DNA of 64,000 nucleotides from Acidobacteriaceae bacterium. Lineage in GTDB: Bacteria; Acidobacteriota; Terriglobia; Terriglobales; Acidobacteriaceae. Below, piece by piece: positions 24,524-31,983 of the stretch; positions within the stretch are counted from its first letter, which is position 1; the number at the start of each line of letters is the position of its first letter. The DNA is taken from positions 150,019 to 214,018 of the forward strand of contig JASHNW010000050.1 of assembly GCA_030041435.1 (NCBI GenBank), written 5' to 3'. The notes under the pieces were generated by a model, which was not told the origin of the DNA, searched no databases, and saw only the letters and a list, made by a program, of their open reading frames with translations. Made by a program: the position numbers and the translations under genes.

Positions 24524-24634
24524 AGCAGTTTCGGAATACACGCAGACTTTATGAGGCTGGTACAGGGTGGCTTTTCCCTGATTAAAAAGCCACTTGAGCG
24601 TGTGCCTTCGGTCTACACCGGTTCCGAAACTGCT
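24524..24634. repeat. nested inverted-repeat element upstream of rsmD (possible structured RNA or miniature element)
   Basis: Three nested helices lie between the S2P homologue and rsmD: an outer 13-bp perfect pair AGCAGTTTCGGAA (24524-24536) with TTCCGAAACTGCT (24622-24634), a middle 6-bp pair ACACGC (24538-24543) with GCGTGT (24598-24603), and an inner hairpin GTGGCTTTT/AAAAGCCAC (24567-24593) around 9 bases. The 111-base element has lower GC than its surroundings. It could be a leader RNA of rsmD, the terminus-bearing miniature element of a transposon, or a genome-wide intergenic repeat. Confidence 0.5.
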
Positions 24635-24657
24635 ATAGCCGGCGTTTTGGGGAAGCG

Positions 24658-25266
24658 ATGCGGGTGATCGCAGGACAGTACCGATCGAGGCGGCTGAGCG
24701 CACCGCGTGGCGAGGATACGCGGCCCACCAGCGACCGGCTGCGCGAGACGCTGTTCAACGTGCTGGGCCCACGCATCGAGGACGCCGTGTTTCTGGATCT
24801 TTATGCGGGGTCGGGAGCGGTGGGCATAGAGGCGCTGAGCCGGGGTGCGCGCGAAGCGGTGTTTGTGGAGCAGGCGGACGCCGCGCTGAAGGTGATTCGC
24901 GGCAACCTGGCGTCGCTCGGCATTCGCGGGGGTTCTACCACCCTGGCGAGCAAAAGCGGCGCGCCGGGGGCCCCGGTGTATGCGCTGGAAGCACGCAGCG
25001 TGGCGGCGGGGCTGAAGCGGCTGGCGGAGACCGAGCGGAAAGCGGATATCGTGTTTCTCGATCCGCCGTATGGCGACGCAGAGGAGTATGCGCTGGCGCT
25101 GGGGCTGCTGGGCGGGGCCTGCAGCGGGCTGCTGGCGGCGGGTGGGATGGTGGTTGCCGAGCATGAGAAGAGGCGCGACCTGGAGGAGAGGTACGGCGTG
25201 CTCGAGAGAACCAGGGTGCTGCGGCAGGGGGATGCGGCGCTGAGTTTTTATCGCGCGGGGAAGTGA
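24658..25266 (+). CDS. rsmD: 16S rRNA (guanine-966-N2)-methyltransferase RsmD
   Basis: A 202-residue Rossmann methyltransferase that methylates G966 of 16S rRNA. MRVIAGQYRSRRL, RPTSDRLRETLFNVLG and FLDLYAGSGAVGIEALSRGA (SAM loop) are diagnostic, and DPPYGD (135-140) is the N-methyltransferase catalytic motif. Residues about 91-107 (GGSTTLASKSGAPGAPV) are a Gly/Ser/Ala-rich insertion between LGIR and the next strand that most RsmD proteins lack. The 3' end overlaps the convergent gene at 25248-25829 by 19 bases. Confidence 0.93.
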   Translation: MRVIAGQYRSRRLSAPRGEDTRPTSDRLRETLFNVLGPRIEDAVFLDLYAGSGAVGIEALSRGAREAVFVEQADAALKVIRGNLASLGIRGGSTTLASKSGAPGAPVYALEARSVAAGLKRLAETERKADIVFLDPPYGDAEEYALALGLLGGACSGLLAAGGMVVAEHEKRRDLEERYGVLERTRVLRQGDAALSFYRAGK

Positions 25267-25829
25267 ACTGTGCCGCCAGTGTGCCGGCCGGAGTGGAGAT
25301 CGACGGTGAAGGGAAGTTCGCGGTCGGTGATCAGATCCCAGCCGAAGCCGTGGAGTTCATCGCCGCGAATCTCCACGATGCGCAGTCCTTCCGACGAGAG
25401 CCGAGCGGTTTGCCAGGCGAGGCCGGCGGGTCCCCAGGCGAGCAGAGAGTAACTGGCGGCGAAAAGCAGGAGACGATGGGCGGGGAGCGGGCGGATTTCC
25501 AGCACGGGGTGGAGCGGGAGGTGGGTGAACTGTTCGGGCGCGGCGGCGTTGACGATGTAGGCGTAGCCGCCGGAGACGGCGCTGAGCTCATCGGGGTGGG
25601 GACAGCTCCAGAGGCCGCTGGGCGCGGAGGGATCGGCGAAACCGAGCGCGCAGGTGGCGAGGAAGGGCGCAGCGGCGGACGGATGCACCATGACTTCCAG
25701 CGCGCCGCGCTCCACTTCTTCCGCCTCGCGCGGATAGGTAAAGTGGCGCGGCGGCAGGATGAGCGGACGCTGCGGGAGAATCTCCGCCTGCCAGGAGTGC
25801 GCGAAGGTGAGATCGGCAGCGGAAGTCAT
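25248..25829 (-). CDS. conserved protein of unknown function, coupled to a PTP-like phosphatase gene
   Basis: A 193-residue soluble, beta-rich protein with no signal peptide. It contains PPRHFTYPREAEEVERGALEVM, CALGFADPSAPSGLWSCPHPDEL and a C-terminal PFTVDLHSGRHTGG. The two motifs WSCPHPDEL and GYAYIVN recall nothing I can name. ATG 25829 overlaps the phosphatase gene's stop by 4 bases (ATGA), so the two form an operon with the phosphatase first, and its own 3' end overlaps rsmD by 19 bases on the opposite strand. Confidence 0.7.
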   Translation of the reverse strand: MTSAADLTFAHSWQAEILPQRPLILPPRHFTYPREAEEVERGALEVMVHPSAAAPFLATCALGFADPSAPSGLWSCPHPDELSAVSGGYAYIVNAAAPEQFTHLPLHPVLEIRPLPAHRLLLFAASYSLLAWGPAGLAWQTARLSSEGLRIVEIRGDELHGFGWDLITDRELPFTVDLHSGRHTGGTVHFPAR

Positions 25830-26323
25830 AAGGCAGGGTTCACGGGCCTGAATTGCAAAATCCAGGCGCGCTGCTCGGGCGTGTCGGGGACCTCCCAGCC
25901 GCGCGCGTCCTTGATCTGGCGGAGAGTGTCTCTCGGGTCCGCGCCGAGCGCGATCATGATGGAGGCGATGAGCACCGTAGAGCGGCCGATGCAGCCCTGG
26001 CAATGCGCGCCGATGCGTTTGCCGGTACGCACGCTCTCCGCCAGCGAGGCGACGAGCTGCCGGTAGCCGGGGAGGTCGTCGGGGACGCAGCGATCGGGGA
26101 TGGGATACGAGACGAACTCCAGGCCCACCTGGGCCGCGAGTTTGGCCTCGTCGGCAAGGCCGAGGACCCACGCTTCGTCTGCGGGCAGGAGCGAGACCAC
26201 CACGTCGACGCCGCCCTGGTGGAGCGCGGCCAGATCGTCGCGGAGCCACGCATCGCCGCGGGGGCGGGCGACGATGGCGAGTCGCGGCGAGGGTTCATCG
26301 TTGATCCAGTAAATGCCGTTCAT
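25826..26323 (-). CDS. protein-tyrosine-phosphatase-fold protein (dual-specificity/PTP type)
   Basis: A 165-residue protein with the CX5R active-site loop HCQGCIGRST (Cys108, Arg114), the hallmark of cysteine-dependent phosphatases. Upstream Asp residues (PDRCVPDD, about 77-83) may supply the general acid, as in other short bacterial DSP-like enzymes. It acts on phospho-proteins or phosphoinositides; which one cannot be told. ATG 26323 is the start because the preceding residues do not belong to the fold; the frame is open to 26395. It is coupled with the downstream unknown gene through a 4-base overlap. Confidence 0.8.
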   Translation of the reverse strand: MNGIYWINDEPSPRLAIVARPRGDAWLRDDLAALHQGGVDVVVSLLPADEAWVLGLADEAKLAAQVGLEFVSYPIPDRCVPDDLPGYRQLVASLAESVRTGKRIGAHCQGCIGRSTVLIASIMIALGADPRDTLRQIKDARGWEVPDTPEQRAWILQFRPVNPAL

Positions 26324-26395
26324 GGGTTCAGGGAAGGGCCAATCTCCGATGTTATTCCCCAGGCGGGCGGACAGGAAGCGCCGACTCGAGCGCAT

Positions 26396-26417
26396 GGCGC
26401 AGCCTTGCGGCTGCGCC
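26396..26417 (-). terminator. perfect 9-bp hairpin flush with the stop of the TPR gene
   Basis: GGCGCAGCC and GGCTGCGCC form a 9-bp stem around a 4-base loop, the last base overlapping the stop codon of the TPR gene on the minus strand. No T-run follows. This may end the three-gene TPR/C39/PA2779 transcript, or be a dispersed palindromic repeat of the GCCGCAAGGC type. Confidence 0.5.
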
Positions 26418-28150
26418 TACTGGGCGGTTCCGTAGAAGGCGTTGTTGCCGGTGCGGAGATCGCGTCCCCAGGTGAGAACCACGTGGGTGCCGAGGACGGT
26501 GACCCTGGCTTCGATGCCGGTGTCGAAGAGCCATTGGGTGGAGGTGAGCCCCGGTGTGGGCGCGGCCATGCGGCCGACGTCGAGCAGCGGGCCGGCCTGG
26601 ATGCCGATGAGGCCGTTCGAGTACACGCGGCGGTAGAGATCGGTGTTGGAGAGGAGAAATTTGTCGCCGAGCGGCGAGCTGCCCTTGCGGCCGTCGCGCG
26701 TGCCGATGTGCCCGCGCAGCCAGAGGTCGTTGTCGCGCTCGACGCCGAGCATGAACAGCTCGTCGAAGGGTGTGCTGCCGAGCAGGGCGCCGGCGCGGAT
26801 GCGCTGCGACGCTTCCCAGGTATTCGATTGCGCCTGCGGGAACCAGTGCGCGAATGCCGAGCCCTGCATTTTCTCAAACAGGTGCGCCGGGGTGGACCAG
26901 AGCCGCGCCGTGTCGGACATGGCGCTGGTGGTGAGCGAAAAGCGGCGGTCGGGAATGTCCAGCGGCTGGCCTTCGACGGAAGCGAGAAAATGCAGCGCGG
27001 CGCCGGGAAGGATCAACTGCGAATTGAGGGCTGTCCCATCGATCACGTTGCGGTAGGTGCGGTGCGAGAGCTGGGCGCCGGTGGACCAGGTGAGGCGGCC
27101 GCTGGTGAAAGACGTAACCGACGCGGCGGCAACTTGACTCTGCAGGTTGAGCGAGCCGAGGACGGGAGCGGTTCCGGCAAAAGAATGGCGGATGGACCAG
27201 TTCTCGTCGCGCGCGTCGGCGGCAATTTGCCAGCGGTACTGGGGCAGATCGCGCCATGGCGCGGAGAGCGAAGCCCAAATGCGGCGCTTCTGATCATCCC
27301 AGCGCAACAGCGAGTCGAAGTTCATGGCCGAGCGGCCGATGTTGAAGTAACTGGGGTAGACAGTCTCGTAGGGCAGGCCGCTGAAAGTGGAGACGAGGGC
27401 GGTGAGAGGAGTGCTGCCGAAGCCGTCGCGCTCGATGGCGTGGAACGCAGCATCGAAGCTGCCATCGGGGCGGGCGCTGAGGACGATGTTGTGTGTCGGG
27501 AAGATGCCAAGATCATTGAAGCGCGCTTCGCTGGTGGCGTACTGCGATTCTTTGAGAACGGCGGCGGGCGAAAACGCGAAAGCGCGGTCGAGCAGCAGAC
27601 GGCGCACGCGCAGCTGCGGGTCGAAGTTGAGAGCGTCGAGGTACGGTTTGCCGATGCGGTTCCAGTACCGGAGAGCGGCGGGGAGATTGCCCATGAGAAA
27701 GTACACGGTGCCGGCAAAGTCGTTGGCGTACTTGTCTTTTGGGTCCAGCCTGAGCCCGCGGCGCAGCCACGCCGCGGCCTGCGGATATTGTTTTTGCTCG
27801 AAGGCGACACCGGCCAGTTCGATGGGAAAGCGCTTCTGGCGCGGACATTGGCGCTCGCCGGCGACGAGAGCGGCGTGCGCTGCCGGCCAGCGCTGGAGAT
27901 GCGCGAGAGCCATGCCGTAGTCGAAGTCGATGCTGGGCGAGCGGACCGGCATCGATTCCGCGAGGCGCACCACCTCCTTCCAGTTGTGCTGGTCGAACGC
28001 CTGCTGGATTGAGCGTTCACCGGGTTGGGAGGTTGAGCATTGCGCCGGTGCGAAGGCAGAGGGCAGCAGCACGGCTGCAGCGGCGAGGACGATCCGGAGA
28101 ACGCGAACCGGGTGCGGCGCATGCCTGCGCATCATCCGAAGGCCGAACAT
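26417..28150 (-). CDS. TPR-repeat protein with a C-terminal outer-membrane barrel-like region
   Basis: A protein of about 577 residues. An N-terminal signal segment (VRVLRIVLAAAAVLLPSAF) is followed by tetratricopeptide-like repeats: QAFDQHNWKEVVRLAE, YGMALAHLQRWPAAHAAL and LAGVAFEQKQYPQAAAWLRRGLRLDPKDKYA (about residues 50-150). The rest is a beta-rich stretch ending in an aromatic-rich strand, FYGTAQ, that suggests a beta-barrel in the outer membrane. Start is uncertain: ATG 28150, or ATG 28135/28132 (MMRRHAP). The gene follows a C39-like peptidase gene by 34 bases; in Pseudomonas PA2778 the peptidase and TPRs are joined in one protein, next to PA2779, so this is probably the same system split in two. 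Confidence 0.75.
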   Translation of the reverse strand: MFGLRMMRRHAPHPVRVLRIVLAAAAVLLPSAFAPAQCSTSQPGERSIQQAFDQHNWKEVVRLAESMPVRSPSIDFDYGMALAHLQRWPAAHAALVAGERQCPRQKRFPIELAGVAFEQKQYPQAAAWLRRGLRLDPKDKYANDFAGTVYFLMGNLPAALRYWNRIGKPYLDALNFDPQLRVRRLLLDRAFAFSPAAVLKESQYATSEARFNDLGIFPTHNIVLSARPDGSFDAAFHAIERDGFGSTPLTALVSTFSGLPYETVYPSYFNIGRSAMNFDSLLRWDDQKRRIWASLSAPWRDLPQYRWQIAADARDENWSIRHSFAGTAPVLGSLNLQSQVAAASVTSFTSGRLTWSTGAQLSHRTYRNVIDGTALNSQLILPGAALHFLASVEGQPLDIPDRRFSLTTSAMSDTARLWSTPAHLFEKMQGSAFAHWFPQAQSNTWEASQRIRAGALLGSTPFDELFMLGVERDNDLWLRGHIGTRDGRKGSSPLGDKFLLSNTDLYRRVYSNGLIGIQAGPLLDVGRMAAPTPGLTSTQWLFDTGIEARVTVLGTHVVLTWGRDLRTGNNAFYGTAQ

Positions 28151-28184
28151 TGGACTTGCTCTGGTCGACTCATCCATCGCGCGG

Positions 28185-28730
28185 TCATGAACTGCGAGGC
28201 GGCTGCGGCAGGGCAAGCAGCATCCAGTCATGCGTGGCGCTCCAGTCCTTCTCGAATCCGCCGCGCTCCTGCGTCAGCAGCTTGCGGATCGCCGGATCGT
28301 TCATCATCACCAGGCCGCGAGCGGGATCGATTCCGTCAATCACTACATAATGCAATTCCCTCTGGCCGGCGGGGCGCAGCGCGACAATCAGGGGCCGGCC
28401 TTTGCTCAGCTGCTGCTCGAGATCGTTCCATGTGCCGCTGACGGCGAAGGCGAGGAATCCGTTTTGCCGGAGATAGCGCTCCATGGCGGAAGGCGTGATG
28501 CCATGCAGGCGCGGCGAATAGAGCTGCTGCTGGATCGCCGCCACATCGGCAGCCGGCGTCAGCGCCATGTGCTGCCGGCCGGCCCAGTACTGCATGATCA
28601 TGGAGATGGAAGCTGCGCCGCAACCGTCGCGCGGCTGCGGGACAAAGGGAACGTCGATCCACAGGGCGGCGGGCGTCTCGGCGGAGAGCGCAAGAGAGAG
28701 CAGCAGAAAAGCTGCGCAGCGTGCCAGCAT
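28185..28730 (-). CDS. papain-like C39-type peptidase, exported
   Basis: A 181-residue protein with signal peptide (MLARCAAFLLLSLALSAE). The mature enzyme opens with PFVPQPRDGCGAASISMIMQYW, in which Cys37 after Gln-Pro-Arg-Asp-Gly is the nucleophile, with LHYVVIDGID (His127) and MMNDPA (Asp145) completing a C39/papain-like triad. C39 peptidases usually cut a Gly-Gly leader off a small exported peptide; here the context (PA2779-like gene upstream, TPR-barrel gene downstream) instead matches the PA2778/PA2779 system of unknown function. The frame is open to 28778, but ATG 28730 starts exactly at the signal peptide. Confidence 0.8.
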   Translation of the reverse strand: MLARCAAFLLLSLALSAETPAALWIDVPFVPQPRDGCGAASISMIMQYWAGRQHMALTPAADVAAIQQQLYSPRLHGITPSAMERYLRQNGFLAFAVSGTWNDLEQQLSKGRPLIVALRPAGQRELHYVVIDGIDPARGLVMMNDPAIRKLLTQERGGFEKDWSATHDWMLLALPQPPRSS

Positions 28731-28737
28731 TCGCCTG

Positions 28738-29169
28738 TCAGTGTACGGCAGCCACGACAACGATGACGACGATGGCAAGGACGATCAGCAGCAGCATGCT
28801 CACGCCGAGAAAGCCGGCGGCGAATTGCTGTTGCGCGTCCCTGGCGCGCGAGGCCAGGTCGGCCAGCTCCGCGTCAGAGAGCGTCGGAATCGCGGTGCGG
28901 ACCTTCACGGCGTCGATGTGCTTCGATTGCATGGCGCGGTTGGCGAGGGGCGTGGAGAGGAATTGGGTCAGAGTGCCAATGTTCTGCTGGCGCGTGGCGG
29001 AGGCGGTCTGTACCTGCTGCTGGAGAGCCTGAGAACTGACGATGTGGTCGTTGGATTGGTCCTGCGCCTGCGCCGTGAGCGAGAAGGCGGTTAGGCCGAG
29101 GATGAGCGAGAACAGCGCCAGGGAGAATGCGCTGCGGGAAAGAAGTCTGTGGGGGGTGGAGGACGGCAT
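28738..29169 (-). CDS. PA2779-family membrane-anchored protein
   Basis: A 143-residue protein: signal-like N-terminus (LALFSLILGLTAFSLTAQAQ), a helical core with SSQALQQQVQTASATRQQN and LSDAELADLASRARDAQQQFA, and a C-terminal hydrophobic anchor (FLGVSMLLLIVLAIVVIVVVAAVH). Mixed Gln/Ala helices around a conserved stretch TRQQNIGTLTQFL resemble the PA2779 family (DUF6627), found next to C39-type peptidases in Pseudomonas. A good ribosome site (CTCC on plus, 6-7 bases before ATG 29169) sets the start. It lies 7 bases upstream of the peptidase gene. Confidence 0.75.
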   Translation of the reverse strand: MPSSTPHRLLSRSAFSLALFSLILGLTAFSLTAQAQDQSNDHIVSSQALQQQVQTASATRQQNIGTLTQFLSTPLANRAMQSKHIDAVKVRTAIPTLSDAELADLASRARDAQQQFAAGFLGVSMLLLIVLAIVVIVVVAAVH

Positions 29170-29301
29170 GGCAACTCCGGAGGGGGAAATGGTGTCGCAG
29201 GGTGGGATGCCATGCTGCAATCGAGCGGTTGCCGTCGCGGGAGCCAGTTGCGGCGGACCAACGCGTGCTCGTGATCGATGCCGGGGCCGGCAACGGGCCT
29301 G

Positions 29302-30450
29302 CTACGAAGAGGCCAGAACGGGCTCGCCTGAGGCGGGAACCGCAATTTTCCGGCGTGCCCAGAGATACCAGAGGAGCCACGCGGGGCCGGTCCAGACATA
29401 GGCTGGCGAGGTGAGGGGGATCCTGAGGATCAGTACCGCTGCCAGGGCACTGAGAGCGACGAGGACGGCGACGGCGCGCTTCGGAAGCTGCGCCGAGCAG
29501 ACTCGGAGAATAGCGGGGAGAAAGAGCACCTGATCGCAGGGCCAGGAATAGGGCGACACCAGCACGGAGATGCAGAGCAGGAACGCGCCCTGATCCATCC
29601 AGTTCCACGCGGCACGGCGGCGCCAGTAGTACCAGCAGGCCCAGGGAAGCGCCACAGCCGCGGGAACGGCCTGCACCCATGCGGGGCGCGACGGGAAGAG
29701 AAAGCGCAGGGTGCAGGGAAGGTTGTTCATGTAGTGGAGTTCCATGTGCTCGGAGCGCATGGAGGCGAGATAGTCCGCGAGGACGCGGTGATCGAAGGCC
29801 AGAGCGATGGCCGTGGCGATCGCGAGCCCCGCCACGGCTCCGCCGAGAAGACGGAAGCGACGCCTGGTGAGGCAGTCGAGGAGCAGGACCGGCCAGAAAA
29901 GAAGAAAAAGGTGAGGCTTGACCGCTGCCAGGATGAGCGCCAGGCCAGCGAGCCAGGGCCGGCGATCGTGGAAATAAAGAAAGAGAGCAATGCCCAGCAG
30001 GATAAAGAGCGGAGTCTGCCCCGACATCGCGCAATACAGGATGGGAGCAAAGAGATAAGCGGCGACCGGCGGCGGTTTGGATCCGGCGGCGAGCAGGCGA
30101 ATCGACGCAACCGCGGCGACGATCATGCCCAGCAGCCACAGAAATGCTGCGAACGGAAGGCTGAAGAACCCGAGCGGGGCGACGAGGAAGAGCGCCCACG
30201 GCGGGTTCCGCATGACGATGGGAACGCTGTTCTCTCCGCCGGCGTTGTGCTCGGTGTGCAGAATGGCGGAGCGGCTATAGGGATTGGCGTGCTGGCGGAG
30301 CAGCCTGGCGCTGGTCCAGTACCCGATGAAATCGAGGTCGGTGGCCTTTTTATAAAAAACGGTACTGAGCAGCGCGATGGACAGCAGCAGCAGGAGCGAG
30401 GCTACCGCGATCTGCGCCGACTTTGCCGCCGTTTTTTGCCAGGATGCCAA
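29302..30450 (-). CDS. GT87-type polyprenyl-phosphate-dependent mannosyltransferase-like membrane protein
   Basis: A 382-residue protein with about nine membrane segments. The first extracytoplasmic loop carries DLDFIGYWTSARLLRQHANPYSR, including the Asp-rich motif and the aromatic/Tyr-Ser run typical of GT87 (DUF2029) glycosyltransferases that move mannose or other sugars from a polyprenyl phosphate. AAVKPHLFLLFWPVLLL and MSGQTPLFILLGIALFLY follow the family pattern. No neighbouring glycan genes define its acceptor. The upstream region to 30690 contains a hairpin but no further gene. Confidence 0.82.
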   Translation of the reverse strand: MASWQKTAAKSAQIAVASLLLLLSIALLSTVFYKKATDLDFIGYWTSARLLRQHANPYSRSAILHTEHNAGGENSVPIVMRNPPWALFLVAPLGFFSLPFAAFLWLLGMIVAAVASIRLLAAGSKPPPVAAYLFAPILYCAMSGQTPLFILLGIALFLYFHDRRPWLAGLALILAAVKPHLFLLFWPVLLLDCLTRRRFRLLGGAVAGLAIATAIALAFDHRVLADYLASMRSEHMELHYMNNLPCTLRFLFPSRPAWVQAVPAAVALPWACWYYWRRRAAWNWMDQGAFLLCISVLVSPYSWPCDQVLFLPAILRVCSAQLPKRAVAVLVALSALAAVLILRIPLTSPAYVWTGPAWLLWYLWARRKIAVPASGEPVLASS

Positions 30451-30505
30451 AACGCGTGTGCTCCGCTGCTAGAGATGCGAGAACTGGTCTCATCTATCCG
30501 TGCTG

Positions 30506-30526
30506 TGGCGCCTGTTTAAGGCGCCA
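30506..30526 (-). terminator. 7-bp inverted repeat downstream of the ThiF/MoeB-type gene
   Basis: TGGCGCC and GGCGCCA flank the 7-base loop TGTTTAA. The hairpin lies between the E1-like gene's stop (30690) and the GT87 start (30450), all read on the minus strand, and could end the upstream transcript. No T-run is present. Confidence 0.4.
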
Positions 30527-30689
30527 GTCCCTGTCCGCGGTGGGTCTCAGACGCGGCGGCCACCAGGCGCGCCAGGATGATGAGAGCAGTTCGAGTGCAG
30601 TCTATTGCATCCTGCGGGAGGGAGACATAGCACTTTTGGCAGGGACCAAACCTCCGCTGCAGGCGGTACGGCGGCGAGGCGCTCAGGAC

Positions 30690-31721
30690 TCACGACCCGA
30701 CAAACCGCGCATACAGGCTGCGCGCCACGGCCACATCGCTGGTTCCCTGGATGATTGCCCGCCCGTCGGCAAACAGGGTCAGCGTGTGCTCGCCACGCTC
30801 AAAGCGAAGCAGCATCTCGTTGCGCCGCACGGCGCCATGGGGGCGCAGCCGGGCTTCCATCTCCACGAGGTCGACGGGCCGCGACCGCTCGTGAATCTGC
30901 ACCGAATTGCGCCCGCAGAGCGTAATGTGGGGTCGACCTTCGCCGCGCAGATGCGCGAAGTCCCGCGCGCGGCACACGGCACAGTCCGAGCGGGGCTGTG
31001 CGGCCGCGATCTCGCTCCACTCGCTGGTCCACAGGTCACAGGAGAGCAGCGTCCGGCGCATTTTGGCGCGCGCGCCCACCAGCCACTTCAGCGCTTCCGT
31101 CACTTGCAGAGACGCGGCCAGGTTCACCGCGCTGTTCAGGATCCCGGCTGTGTCGCAGGTTTCCACCGCGCCCCCCGGGGCTGCCGGAAAAATGCAGGCC
31201 AGGCACGCCGTTTCGCCCGGCACGATGTTCATGGTTACGGCGTACGCGCCCACCGCGGCGGCATAAATCCACGGCTTGCCCTGCTCCACCGCGTAGTCGT
31301 TGAGCAGGTAGCGAGTCTCGAAGTTGTCCGTCGCATCCAGAACTATCTCGGCGTCGCGCAGCAGATCATGGATGTTTCCGGGCGTCAGATCGGCTACACG
31401 CGCGCGCCCATCGATCTGGCTGTTGAACGCGGCAATCTTCCGCCGCGCCGCTTCGGCTTTCGGCAGCGAAGCCTGGGCGTCGGACTCGTCGAAGAGCACC
31501 TGCCGCTGCAGGTTGCTCTCCTCCACAAAGTCGCGATCGATCAGGGTCAGCGTTCCAACGCCGGCACGCGCCAGCAAACCGGCCGTGGCCGCCCCGATGG
31601 CGCCCATGCCCACCACGGCCACGTGGGCGCGCAGCAACTTTTCCTGGCCCTCGGGTCCGATTCCCGGGAAGAGGACCTGGCGCGAGTACCTTTCCGCTAA
31701 CGTCTGGGACGAAGCCGCCAT
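30690..31721 (-). CDS. E1-like adenylyltransferase of the MoeB/ThiF/HesA family, second copy
   Basis: A 343-residue protein. VVGMGAIGAATAGLLARAGVG is the ATP loop, ESNLQRQVLF and DATDNFETRYLLND are the family signatures, and CLAC/CAVC are the two zinc-ligand pairs. It lacks the rhodanese domain of the moeZ at 17134-18312; instead about 80 C-terminal residues resemble a degenerate ubiquitin-like or added domain (VQIHERSRPVDLVEMEARLRPHG, LTLFADGRAIIQGTSDVAVARSLY). It probably adenylates MoaD or ThiS for molybdopterin or thiamin synthesis, with sulfur supplied by another protein; no such gene is nearby. It stands alone and divergent from bamA. Confidence 0.85.
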   Translation of the reverse strand: MAASSQTLAERYSRQVLFPGIGPEGQEKLLRAHVAVVGMGAIGAATAGLLARAGVGTLTLIDRDFVEESNLQRQVLFDESDAQASLPKAEAARRKIAAFNSQIDGRARVADLTPGNIHDLLRDAEIVLDATDNFETRYLLNDYAVEQGKPWIYAAAVGAYAVTMNIVPGETACLACIFPAAPGGAVETCDTAGILNSAVNLAASLQVTEALKWLVGARAKMRRTLLSCDLWTSEWSEIAAAQPRSDCAVCRARDFAHLRGEGRPHITLCGRNSVQIHERSRPVDLVEMEARLRPHGAVRRNEMLLRFERGEHTLTLFADGRAIIQGTSDVAVARSLYARFVGS

Positions 31722-31983
31722 CTCTCAGTAGTATAGAAACTTATTGCATCGCCCGCGGCGCTGTTCGGGGCCGCTCGCCGCCGCTCGATGCATCTGACGA
31801 TTGCGAAGAGGGTAATCAGCGGCGCAGGCGCGAACCGGGGGTGAGGCGAGAAACGCACGCGGGCGCACCGGAGCGTCTCTGGTTGCGTGACGATGGGTTG
31901 CGGATCGACATGAGGGCGGTTTGGGCTCGAGAGAATCTTCTGCGTTGGGCGGCGACGCGCCCCGGAGCGCGGACGGCAGGGTG

